A stretch of DNA of 64,000 nt from CAYXZQ01 sp963717515 (GTDB lineage Archaea > Nanobdellota > Nanobdellia > Woesearchaeales > DSVV01), in assembly GCA_963717515.1 (NCBI GenBank), contig OY970338.1, forward strand, positions 992,001 through 1,056,000, in the 5' to 3' direction. Under the pieces are notes generated by a model that was given only the letters and a program-made list of their open reading frames with translations, was not told where the DNA came from and searched no databases. The translations under genes were made by a program, and so were the position numbers. Of this stretch, positions 28,744-37,078 are shown in pieces. Within the stretch, counting starts at the first letter, position 1. Each line of letters opens with the position of its first letter.

Positions 28744-28771
28744 GGTAAATTTATATATATATAATTTCTAT
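28744..28771 (+). promoter_or_regulatory. shared promoter module upstream of jelly-roll gene 9
   Basis: Contains taaatttatatatatataat then ttctat; TATA core ~26 bp before GTG 28780. Same module as at 16361. Confidence 0.5.
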
Positions 28772-28779
28772 AATCTTTT

Positions 28780-30681
28780 GTGAAAAGAGTTGTGATAGTC
28801 TTGGTCAGTTTGGTTTTTTTAATAGGACTCTTCAGCTTTGCTGATGGGGCAAATGTTGTTTTTAAGACCGGTTTTGAAAAGAATGTCTCTCTTGATCAGA
28901 AGATAAGTGACTATCAGGAGTGGTCAGATGATCCGAACCCTTCATGCGCAGCGAATCCGTATTGCAACGGCGGTTTTGTCGATTCTGTAACCGGCTATAA
29001 TGTTCCTTTTGATATGCCTGGCCGATGTTTCTTCATGGACTGTTATACTCAGTCTGGCGGAGGGGCTCCATACTTTCAACTGGTTGCAAGCGGTACAGAT
29101 GATGCGGCGGAGATTTCGGCCTCAATTTTTAAAACTGGTTCCAAATCGTTGAGGATTTATAATGATGATGTTGGCGACCCTGCGAGCAGGACGCAACTCA
29201 ATATAGGAAGTCAAAACAGCGGCTCGGGATACCATAATTTCAATGATTATACATGCACCAAATTTTGGGTATATTGGACTCAATTGCCTTCTTTAACAAC
29301 ACCCCAATGGAACTTATGGTATGAATGGATGAATGGAAACCTTTTCCCTGGCCGGTTAATGTGGATAAGTGATGCATCGGGAGGATTCAGGTTGCAAGCT
29401 TTTGGAGGTGCTTCTGCTTATAGTAGGGCTATATGGAAAGCGCAGACAGGCAATCTTAACCGTAATGATTTTCTCAACAAATGGATAGAGGTGGTTGTCT
29501 ATTTTAACAGGGATAGCTCAAATGGCAGATGTATTGTTGAGATGAAACCGGAAGGAGGATCACCAGTTACATTGATAAATTTTACAGGCGACACTGATAC
29601 TGGACAGGGTATCAATTCATTTATGCCTATAAAGAGCTACGGTCCAGGTGGGAATGACGCCTGGACTTATTATGATGATTTCGCTATGTACTCATCAGCA
29701 GGACCTACAGATCTGCCGGATTGGGATTCAACAAGTTTTTCATGCATAGGCACAATAGCAGCGAATGCAATAGCATTCGATTCAGAAGAAAGCACTGACC
29801 TAACAATTGATACTCCATGGACATTTTCAACAACTGATGCATCAACAAAATGCCAATATAATTGCAATTTGGGGTACTCTTGGGATGGAAGTGCTTGCAT
29901 GCTACAAACTCAAACAGACTCCTACACAATCCTAAAAACTTCCACACCTCCAGCAATAGATGGCAGTCTAAACGAATTCACAAATGCAAACCCTATAACA
30001 ATAACAGATTCATATGGAACAACAGGAACCTACAAGTTTTTATGGGACAGCGATGCGTTGTATGTTGCAGCAGATGTTTCTGATTCAAACCTGGTTGCAG
30101 ATTTGGCTCATCAGGAAGATGGTGCTTTGTGGGATGATGACAGTCTTGAGATGATATTTGACACATTTAATGACAAAGGACCTATAAAGAATGATGACTA
30201 CAAGTTCTTTGTTAATGTGAACGATGTGCAGGCAGACAGCCAGAGATATGATATGAGCTGGGATTCAGGGATGACAAAATCTGTCCTGATAAAAGGGACA
30301 GGAACAATAAACAACAGAACTGATACAGATACAGGCTATGTCATTGAAGCAAGGATTCCGTGGAGCAATTGGAAAACACCCACAGACAGCGAGGTCTGGG
30401 GGATGAATTTTGCTTTGAATGACAAAACAGCAACAGGCAGCAGACTTTCAACTGTATGGTCTGGCTCTTCAGTCAATAATCTCGATGATTCAGGAGTTTT
30501 GACTTTCTCATCGCAGTTTGTTGCTCTATCGGGAAGTGCCTGCAACTCTGACGCAGACAGCAATGGAGATTCAAGCATTTCAATCGGAGAATTGATCAAT
30601 TACATCTCCCGATGGAAAGCGGGAAGCGTTACAATCGGAAATCTTATCGACGCGATCGGGAAGTGGAAGAACGGGTGCTAG
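28780..30681 (+). CDS. secreted jelly-roll lyase-like protein with CBM9-like and dockerin-like domains
   Basis: GTG start; the signal peptide core VVIVLVSLVFLIGLFSFADG ends near residue 24. Residues ~25-310 look like a concanavalin/jelly-roll polysaccharide-lyase fold: FKTGFEKN, SKSLRIYND, TKFWVYWTQLP, WIEVVVYFNRD, YYDDFAMYSS. No exact family is recognised. A four-Cys linker (~320-375; CIG, KCQYNC, SAC), a CBM9-like module (~380-582) and a dockerin-like tail ending KWKNGC follow. The dockerin loop D-S-N-G-D-S-S-I matches that of the PL1 gene at 26341, and the surrounding DNA is nearly identical there too. Probably extracellular and glycan-acting; substrate unknown. Confidence 0.8.
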   Translation: MKRVVIVLVSLVFLIGLFSFADGANVVFKTGFEKNVSLDQKISDYQEWSDDPNPSCAANPYCNGGFVDSVTGYNVPFDMPGRCFFMDCYTQSGGGAPYFQLVASGTDDAAEISASIFKTGSKSLRIYNDDVGDPASRTQLNIGSQNSGSGYHNFNDYTCTKFWVYWTQLPSLTTPQWNLWYEWMNGNLFPGRLMWISDASGGFRLQAFGGASAYSRAIWKAQTGNLNRNDFLNKWIEVVVYFNRDSSNGRCIVEMKPEGGSPVTLINFTGDTDTGQGINSFMPIKSYGPGGNDAWTYYDDFAMYSSAGPTDLPDWDSTSFSCIGTIAANAIAFDSEESTDLTIDTPWTFSTTDASTKCQYNCNLGYSWDGSACMLQTQTDSYTILKTSTPPAIDGSLNEFTNANPITITDSYGTTGTYKFLWDSDALYVAADVSDSNLVADLAHQEDGALWDDDSLEMIFDTFNDKGPIKNDDYKFFVNVNDVQADSQRYDMSWDSGMTKSVLIKGTGTINNRTDTDTGYVIEARIPWSNWKTPTDSEVWGMNFALNDKTATGSRLSTVWSGSSVNNLDDSGVLTFSSQFVALSGSACNSDADSNGDSSISIGELINYISRWKAGSVTIGNLIDAIGKWKNGC

Positions 30682-30686
30682 AAAAA

Positions 30687-30697
30687 ATTTATAAACA
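30687..30697 (+). promoter_or_regulatory. TATA box of beta-helix gene 10
   Basis: aatttataaac lies ~27 bp before ATG 30719, immediately after the preceding stop. Confidence 0.45.
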
Positions 30698-30718
30698 TGG
30701 GTTTTCCGTATAAACATT

Positions 30719-33028
30719 ATGAAAAAGGTGTTGATACTTCCTGGGTTAATTTTATTCTTAATTAGTTGCGCAATTGCTGCAACATATTATGTTTCACCTA
30801 TAGGAAGCGCTTCATGGGATTCATGTACGAATTTTAACACTCCTTGTTCTTTGTCAACTGCAAATTCAAATGCTGTCGCAGGAGATGTTGTCTATCTGCG
30901 TGGAGGGGATTATGGCTCTCAAATATTGCAGCCTTCTAACTCAGGTTCATCAGGAAACCCGATAACTTTTACCAGATACCAGAGTGAAACGCCTTCGTTT
31001 ACTAACAATAATGGGGCTTCTGTTCTAATTGATGGCAAGGATTATATTGTTATTGATGGGTTGACTTTTGTTGGAGGTGGTTATGCCCAATTAACAATAC
31101 AGTCACATGGAGATTATGCAGAAGTTAAACATTGCACTTTTAGTGGAACTGCTGCCAATCTTGGACCTGCTGTATTTTTAGGGCATTATGGTTCATCTTC
31201 TGAGGGTATAAGCTATGTGTATTTTCATGATAATACATTAAATGCTCAAGGGGAATCTGTTGATGAAAATGAGCAGGACTCTATCGCCGCTTATCATTGT
31301 GATCATGGCAGAGTTATAAATAATAATTTTAATGAGGGTGGGGGGCATTTTTTTATATCACTTTATGACTCTTCAGATTATAATGTAATTAGGGGCAACA
31401 AAGGAACTGTGACAACATACTGGAACTCTGCCCAGTTCCCTAATAAAGCATCTTTGGATGGTTATTTTGAAGGAGTGGGAGGGATATCTCATAATCTCAT
31501 TGAGAATAACCTCATGATAAATATTGGCTCTGAAGGGGAAACCATCCCTCTTGAATTAGAAGCAAAAAATAGTTATTTCATTTTCAGGAAAAATGTGTTC
31601 ATCCACCCAAGGACATGGATTAGCATAGCAGATAATCAGTATTGGAGCCCTAGCAATTACAACATGATTTACGGCAATACTTTTTATGAGTCAGGGGATT
31701 TCTGGAGTTCTAATCCAGGTATTGTAACAATTGCCCAGGACGCTGACTATGGGGACTGTGGTTATAATCAGTTTATAAATAATATATGGGATACCACCAA
31801 CTTCAATGGTTTCGGGGAGTATTCCACTCCAACACGCGTCCATGATGAGCAATACAGGGGGAATATCCTTTATAATGTTGCCCAGTATACAGGTTCAAAC
31901 CATCCTGGCACTTTTTACGAAATTCTGCGCTTCGGATCAGGTATGACACTCGCAACTGCAGAATCGAACAGCCCATATGCCAATGGTGATATATATTCCG
32001 GCAACCTTGTGAATCAGCCAACCTATACAGACTCCGCAAACGGAGATTTCACCCCTGCATCTGTTTCTCCAGCAATAGATAATGGTGCATGGCTAACAAC
32101 AATAACCTCTTCAACAGGCTCTGGAAAGACTTCATTTACTGTCGATAATCCATACTTCTTCTACGACGGCTGGGGAATCCCAGGAGAAGTCGGAGACACC
32201 ATAAAAACACAGAATGGACAAACCACAACAATACAATCAATAAACTACAATACAAATACAATCACAGTTTCTCGTGCAATTAACATAGTTCAAGGAGAAG
32301 GCCTATCATTGGATTATTCAGGAAGCAAGCCAGACATTGGAGCGATTGAGTACACAGCAACCCAGACAAACTCTTACTGCGGGGACGGAACTTGTGATGC
32401 AAATGATGGAGAAAGCTGCTCAACATGTTCAAGTGATTGCGGAGTTTGTCCTACTGGGAACTCTCTTGCAAACAGCAATACAATGACAGCAAATTCAAAC
32501 AACTTCAACCCTGCAGATCCTGTTGAGCATTTATGGGATGGATGCCTGACTAATGATGATGCTTGTTCTTCGGGGACAGGTACAAATGATAAGACATGGA
32601 TTGAATTTGATTTTGGGAATAATTATGATTTAATAACTGCGAGGCTTTTTGGCGACACAGTCGGAAATTGGTACAGTAGGAACTGGAGTTTATATTATAA
32701 AACAAATTCAGGAGATGCATGGACAACAGCATTTTCAGAGGCTGATGCTTTTGTTGATGACTGGGTGACACAAAGCCTTTCAATAAAGGCGAGATACGCA
32801 AGAGTTGAGATAAACGGAAATCCTAGTTACCCTGCGGTTCAGGCTAATGAACTTGAGATATATGGAACAGCTGCATCAACTAGTTCATGCAATTCTTTAG
32901 CTGACAGCGATGGAAACTCAATCATTTCAATTAATGAACTTATTAATTACATTTCCCAGTGGAAAGCAGGAAGCGTTACGATCGGAAATCTTATCGACGC
33001 GATCGGGAAGTGGAAGGACGGGTGTTGA
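30719..33028 (+). CDS. secreted beta-helix protein with F5/8C and dockerin-like domains
   Basis: The 769-residue protein has a signal peptide (1-20, ending AIAA). It is related at its N-terminus to the gene at 23679 (YYVSPIGSASWDSCTNFNT). The beta-helix (~21-455) contains YVYFHDNTLNAQ and NVIRGNKGTV. The ~90-residue GWGIPGEVGDTI module lies at ~457-546. A Cys cluster follows (~553-577; YCGDGTC, CSTCSSDCGVC). One F5/8C-type module (~581-717; HLWDGCL, WIEFDFGNNYDL, ARLFGDTVG, ARYARVEI, ELEIYG) precedes the tail. The dockerin-like tail ends KWKDGC, with loop D-S-D-G-N-S. This is the last gene of the ten-gene array. The family resembles PL6/PL9-like beta-helices; no catalytic residue was assigned. 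Confidence 0.85.
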   Translation: MKKVLILPGLILFLISCAIAATYYVSPIGSASWDSCTNFNTPCSLSTANSNAVAGDVVYLRGGDYGSQILQPSNSGSSGNPITFTRYQSETPSFTNNNGASVLIDGKDYIVIDGLTFVGGGYAQLTIQSHGDYAEVKHCTFSGTAANLGPAVFLGHYGSSSEGISYVYFHDNTLNAQGESVDENEQDSIAAYHCDHGRVINNNFNEGGGHFFISLYDSSDYNVIRGNKGTVTTYWNSAQFPNKASLDGYFEGVGGISHNLIENNLMINIGSEGETIPLELEAKNSYFIFRKNVFIHPRTWISIADNQYWSPSNYNMIYGNTFYESGDFWSSNPGIVTIAQDADYGDCGYNQFINNIWDTTNFNGFGEYSTPTRVHDEQYRGNILYNVAQYTGSNHPGTFYEILRFGSGMTLATAESNSPYANGDIYSGNLVNQPTYTDSANGDFTPASVSPAIDNGAWLTTITSSTGSGKTSFTVDNPYFFYDGWGIPGEVGDTIKTQNGQTTTIQSINYNTNTITVSRAINIVQGEGLSLDYSGSKPDIGAIEYTATQTNSYCGDGTCDANDGESCSTCSSDCGVCPTGNSLANSNTMTANSNNFNPADPVEHLWDGCLTNDDACSSGTGTNDKTWIEFDFGNNYDLITARLFGDTVGNWYSRNWSLYYKTNSGDAWTTAFSEADAFVDDWVTQSLSIKARYARVEINGNPSYPAVQANELEIYGTAASTSSCNSLADSDGNSIISINELINYISQWKAGSVTIGNLIDAIGKWKDGC

Positions 33029-33068
33029 AGATCAAAACAGCAAATTATAAAAACCAATTAGCTGATAG

Positions 33069-34316
33069 ATGAGCACCATGCTGAAAAAGAGGGAGCAGGA
33101 CCTGCGTGACTTTGTTGCGAGGCCGAATGTCAAGCTGTTCAGGAAGCTTGAGACCAACCGTCAGGGATTTGCGCTTCTGAACCTGTCAAGATACAACCAG
33201 AAAGCGATTATCGCAAGGCTTCACAGCCATGAGATTATCAGCATGCTCCATTACCTGGCTCCTGACGATGTGACAGACATACTCCAGAATGTCCGACTGA
33301 AAAGGAGGAAAAAGCTCATAGAGAAGCTTGATGTGACCATCAAAGAGAAGGTCGAGTTCCTGCTGAAGTTCAATCCCAGGACAGCAGCAGGACTGATGAG
33401 CCTCGACTACATCCAGGCTAGCAGGGGCATGGATTTCGAGGCAGTGTTCAGGCTCATGAAGAAGCATGAGATAAGGACAGGCAAGACACCGGCGATACTT
33501 GTCGTCGAATACGGTTACCTCGTCGGGAAGATCCCATGGAGGCTCCTTATCGGCACGAGGCCATCTGAAAGGATAGACAATTACATCAGGAAAATACCGA
33601 CAATACGCTATGACAGGGATGAGGAGGAGGTCATAAGACGCTTCAAGAGCAACCCGCATAATTTCATCGTCGTGCTTGACGACGACAACAGCATCCTCGG
33701 CGTGATATATTCAGACGATGTCCTCAGGCTCATCGAGAAGCCCACAGGCGACCTGTACGATTTTGCAGGCGTGAAGGATGAGGAGAACATCCATGACTCT
33801 GCATTCACAAAAGTCAAACACAGGTATAAATGGCTCATCCTCAACCTCATGACCGCATTCCTTGCTGCTAGCGTGGTGAGCCTGTTCCAGGACACAATCT
33901 CGGCATTCGTGCTTCTTGCCGTCTACATGCCGATCGTCGCAGGCATGGGAGGGAATGCAGGGACCCAGACATTGGCTGTCGTGGTCCGCGGCCTGGCGCT
34001 CAAGGAGATCGAGCTCAGGTCTGGAAGGAAGGCCATAATAAATGAGATGATAGCAGGAGCGCTCAACGGCCTCATCAACGGCATGATAGTCGCTGCTGTA
34101 GCAGTGTTCTGGAACAAGAGCCCAATGCTAGGACTCATCCTCGGCCTCGCCATGGTGATAAACCTGGTTATCGCAGGCCTGTTCGGCGCACTGATACCGC
34201 TGGTAATGAAAGCCCTGAAAAAGGACCCTGCCACCTCGGCGACAATATTCATAACCACGGCGACAGATGTGTTCGGATTCTTCGCCTTCCTCGGGCTTGC
34301 AAGATTGCTTCTTTAG
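33069..34316 (+). CDS. mgtE: MgtE-family Mg2+/divalent cation transporter
   Basis: The 415-residue protein has the MgtE layout: an N-terminal helical domain (~1-125), a CBS pair (~130-245; VVEYGYLVGKI, FIVVLDDDNSILGVIYSDD) and a C-terminal membrane domain (~260-415). Family signatures are PIVAGMGGNAGTQTLAVVVR and DPATSATIFITTATDVFG, which line the ion path. It imports Mg2+ under cytoplasmic Mg2+ sensing by the N and CBS domains (family knowledge). A TATA-like aattataaaaa lies at 33043-33053. Its end overlaps the convergent amrS-like gene by 4 nt. It probably has no link with the lyase array beyond position. Confidence 0.95.
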   Translation: MSTMLKKREQDLRDFVARPNVKLFRKLETNRQGFALLNLSRYNQKAIIARLHSHEIISMLHYLAPDDVTDILQNVRLKRRKKLIEKLDVTIKEKVEFLLKFNPRTAAGLMSLDYIQASRGMDFEAVFRLMKKHEIRTGKTPAILVVEYGYLVGKIPWRLLIGTRPSERIDNYIRKIPTIRYDRDEEEVIRRFKSNPHNFIVVLDDDNSILGVIYSDDVLRLIEKPTGDLYDFAGVKDEENIHDSAFTKVKHRYKWLILNLMTAFLAASVVSLFQDTISAFVLLAVYMPIVAGMGGNAGTQTLAVVVRGLALKEIELRSGRKAIINEMIAGALNGLINGMIVAAVAVFWNKSPMLGLILGLAMVINLVIAGLFGALIPLVMKALKKDPATSATIFITTATDVFGFFAFLGLARLLL

Positions 34317-35299
34317 CAGAAGACTCCTGCAATCTCATGACCGCATGAGCACCTGTTCCCTTTCATGTCATTTATTATGTTGTAATATTTCCTGCTTATC
34401 AGAAGAGCGCCGCACTTCGGACAATAGGTGTTCGAGGGCTCTTCAGTGTTTCCTATATATACATAGTCCAGATATTCCCTTGCTGTCTTCTCTGCGTTCT
34501 TCAATGTCTCGAGCGGCGTCGGGATTATGTCCTGCATCCTGTACATGGGAAAAGCGCGGGAGAAATGGAGCGGGACGTCCCTTCCAAGATTCTCAGAGAG
34601 CCACTTGCACATCTTCCTTATCTCTTCAGGGCTGTCATTCCTCCTGTCGATGACAAGGTTAGTCACCTCAATCCAGATCTTCTTGTTGTACAGCTTCAAT
34701 GTGTCAAGCACAGGCTGGAGCCTTGCTTTGCATGTATTCCTGTAGAATTCATCATCGAATGCCTTGAGGTCCACGTTTGCAGCATCCATGCATCTAGTGA
34801 ATCCCATGGCAGGCTCCTTGTTGATGAAACCGTTGGTGACAAGAATGTTCTTGATGCCTTTCTTCTTTGCAAGCCTGGCAGTCTCAAGCGCATATTCGCA
34901 GAATATGGTCGGCTCATTGTAGGTGTAGCTAATCGACTCACAGCCTTTCCGGACAGCCATATCGACGACCTGGACAGGAGAAAGCTCTGCTGCAGGGGTT
35001 TTCTCCGGCTCTGCCCTGGCAATATCGAAGTTCTGGCAATGGCCGCAGAACAGGTTGCATCCGGCAGTCCCGACTGATAGGGTTGCTGAGCCAGGCAGGA
35101 AATGATACAGCGGCTTCTTCTCGACAGGATCGATATTTATTGCGACAGGCTTTCCGTAGACAAGGCTTTGCAGCTTTCCGCCGATATTCTTCCTTGCAAG
35201 GCACAGGCCTGATTTACCTTCAGGGATTGTGCAGTTGTGAGGGCAGAGTACGCATTGGACACTGTCTTTATGTTTTTTGTAGAAAAGCGCTTCTTTCAT
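34313..35299 (-). CDS. amrS: AmmeMemoRadiSam-system radical SAM enzyme
   Basis: The 328-residue protein has the radical SAM cluster motif CNLFCGHC (C81, C85, C88). An N-terminal CVLCPHNC plus GKSGLC region resembles pyruvate-formate-lyase activating enzymes. SISYTYNEPTIF and VTNGFI lie at the SAM-binding positions. A C-terminal zinc ribbon (CPKCGALL, CSCGHEIAGVFC) closes the protein. This matches the AmrS family that co-occurs with AMMECR1 and Memo proteins. The reaction is not settled, and neither partner is in this window. The start ATG overlaps the stop of the upstream coaE by 4 nt (35296-35299), so the two form an operon. Confidence 0.9.
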   Translation of the reverse strand: MKEALFYKKHKDSVQCVLCPHNCTIPEGKSGLCLARKNIGGKLQSLVYGKPVAINIDPVEKKPLYHFLPGSATLSVGTAGCNLFCGHCQNFDIARAEPEKTPAAELSPVQVVDMAVRKGCESISYTYNEPTIFCEYALETARLAKKKGIKNILVTNGFINKEPAMGFTRCMDAANVDLKAFDDEFYRNTCKARLQPVLDTLKLYNKKIWIEVTNLVIDRRNDSPEEIRKMCKWLSENLGRDVPLHFSRAFPMYRMQDIIPTPLETLKNAEKTAREYLDYVYIGNTEEPSNTYCPKCGALLISRKYYNIINDMKGNRCSCGHEIAGVFC

Positions 35300-35859
35300 C
35301 TTGAGAAATTGAGCCTGTTGATCAGCTGCGAGACTTTCCTGCCCAGGTCCTCGACTGTGCCGTCATTCTCTATGACATAATCCGGGCTTGACAGAAGTTC
35401 CTGGCTGTTCATTACATTTAGGACCTCTGCTTTTGTATATTCCGGGTTCAGCCTGTCATAAATGTTGGTGATATCTGACTTCACAAGGATGACCTTGTCA
35501 GCGAGCTCATCGACATCCAGCTCTTCATAGAGCGCAAGGTCGATGATTAGGTCGCCTTTTGTCTTTGCCACCTCTCTTTTTATCAGTTCCTTCAGGGCCG
35601 GGTGGACTGTGTCATTGAGCCTTTTGAGAAGCTTTGCGTCGCTGAACACCAGCTTGCCGAGTTTCTTCCTGTCTATCTTTAGGTTCCTGTCAAGGATCCT
35701 CATCCCGAACTCGCCCCTGAGCCGCTCAGAGATGCCTACATCATTAAGGAGGGAATGTCCGAGGGTGTCGACCTCTAATACAGAGAACCCATGCCTCTTG
35801 AATATATTTGCAACAGTCGTCTTGCCTGAGCCGATATAGCCTGTGATAGCGATTATCAT
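35296..35859 (-). CDS. coaE: dephospho-CoA kinase (CoaE-like P-loop kinase)
   Basis: The 187-residue protein begins with the P-loop GYIGSGKTT (7-15). It carries CoaE-type landmarks: SVLEVDTLGH (the Asp-containing LID entry), NDTVHPALKELI, and DLIIDLALYEEL where CoaE has a ...DIPLLFE-like motif. CoaE phosphorylates dephospho-CoA in the last step of coenzyme A synthesis. Many archaea use an unrelated GTP-dependent enzyme, so a bacterial-type kinase here suggests transfer, or a related nucleotide-kinase role. A TATA box (atttaaatac on the minus strand, ~35883-35892) sits ~27 bp upstream, so the transcript is probably leaderless. It overlaps amrS downstream. Confidence 0.8.
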   Translation of the reverse strand: MIIAITGYIGSGKTTVANIFKRHGFSVLEVDTLGHSLLNDVGISERLRGEFGMRILDRNLKIDRKKLGKLVFSDAKLLKRLNDTVHPALKELIKREVAKTKGDLIIDLALYEELDVDELADKVILVKSDITNIYDRLNPEYTKAEVLNVMNSQELLSSPDYVIENDGTVEDLGRKVSQLINRLNFSR

Positions 35860-35889
35860 GCATTGAGAAAAGGTTTCGGGGTATTTAAA

Positions 35890-36951
35890 TCATGCTGTTT
35901 TATACCTGAGTATCGCCCCGATGCCCCCGAGACCCTCGAGCTTCTTCCCGCCATCGTGCTCTGAGCTGATGATAGCGACCTCCCCTTTCATGCTGTCGAC
36001 AGCGGAGAGCATCCTGTCAAGCCTTTCATAGGTCCCATCCTCCCTGGACATGCGGATGAGCGAGTCAGCGACAAGAAGGGTCCTCACCGCACCCTGCCTG
36101 ACAGCCTGCCCTGTCTGCTCAAGGCCGTAAACTGCAAGGCCGTCCTTCTTAATTTCCACCAGCAGCTCCTCGACAGCAGCCATCTCCTTGACCACCCTGT
36201 CCTGCTCAAGCGCAGTCGCAACCTCCGGCCTCTTGAGTACCTCGTTGATTCCGTCAATATCGACTGAATTGCATGATGCGGATATCACTTTTTTCCTGAG
36301 CGGCTCGCCTTCCAGGGCCTGCATCATGTACTCTTTCCAGAATGCCGGGCTTGCGATTATTATCTTCGAATAATTGTTCTTAGCGTCATATTCCTTCAGA
36401 TGAGAGACTATGTCTGCATAGAAGCTTGACTTGACCTTCTCAGGGCTGTCCTTCTTCTGGACATTCCCTGAAAATTCAGATAGCACATCAAAGCCGTAAT
36501 TTTTAAGCTGGGCAAATATCACCTTGTCCCTGTCAAGGAGACATATCATCACCTTCACGTCTTTATCCTTTGCAGCGTCATTGAGCTTGTCCAGCTGGTA
36601 CCTGAGCCATCTCTCCTTCTCTATTGTGACATCGACTGTCGGCTCAAGAGTCAATGTATGATAGCTCCCCCTGGCTATGTCCTCGGGGCCTTCAGTAATC
36701 TTTCCTGATACACGCAGCTTGTCTGAGTACTTGTGGAACTCTATCTTCTCTGCCTGGAGCTTGAGGAACACCTTTTTTATGTGGGTCTTCGAACTCCTGT
36801 CTCCTTCGTCCCCTGTCTTGATCTTCCTCTGCGTGCTGCCGCTGACATGATCCCCCACATCGAGGATATGCGAAAGGAACCAGAGGTCGTTCTGGCTCTG
36901 GATATGGACCTTGACTAGTCCTTTCTTCAGGTTGCGATGGATTATTTTCAT
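35890..36951 (-). CDS. pelA: protein pelota homologue (aPelota/Dom34), ribosome rescue
   Basis: The 353-residue length matches archaeal Pelota. The N-terminal Sm-like domain starts MKIIHRNLKKGLVKVHIQSQ and includes DLWFLSHILDVGDHV and the basic STQRKIKTGDEGDRSSK loop that probes the ribosomal A site. The central and C-terminal eRF1-like domains follow (KVMICLLDRDKVIFAQL, KIIIASPAFWKEYMMQALEG, LLVADSLIR). It lacks the GGQ motif of eRF1, as expected for Pelota. With aABCE1 and aEF1A it releases stalled ribosomes (family knowledge). A TATA box (cttttaatac, minus strand) lies ~27 bp upstream. Confidence 0.95.
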   Translation of the reverse strand: MKIIHRNLKKGLVKVHIQSQNDLWFLSHILDVGDHVSGSTQRKIKTGDEGDRSSKTHIKKVFLKLQAEKIEFHKYSDKLRVSGKITEGPEDIARGSYHTLTLEPTVDVTIEKERWLRYQLDKLNDAAKDKDVKVMICLLDRDKVIFAQLKNYGFDVLSEFSGNVQKKDSPEKVKSSFYADIVSHLKEYDAKNNYSKIIIASPAFWKEYMMQALEGEPLRKKVISASCNSVDIDGINEVLKRPEVATALEQDRVVKEMAAVEELLVEIKKDGLAVYGLEQTGQAVRQGAVRTLLVADSLIRMSREDGTYERLDRMLSAVDSMKGEVAIISSEHDGGKKLEGLGGIGAILRYKTA

Positions 36952-37078
36952 GGCCGGCAGTTAATAGAAGGAAGTATTAAAAGGTTTTTAATGCACCCGC
37001 CATCATATGCCTGGGATGTCTCATTATTCCTAAAAATAGAAAGAAATATATATGTAAACCATAATAAAATGCCCTATC

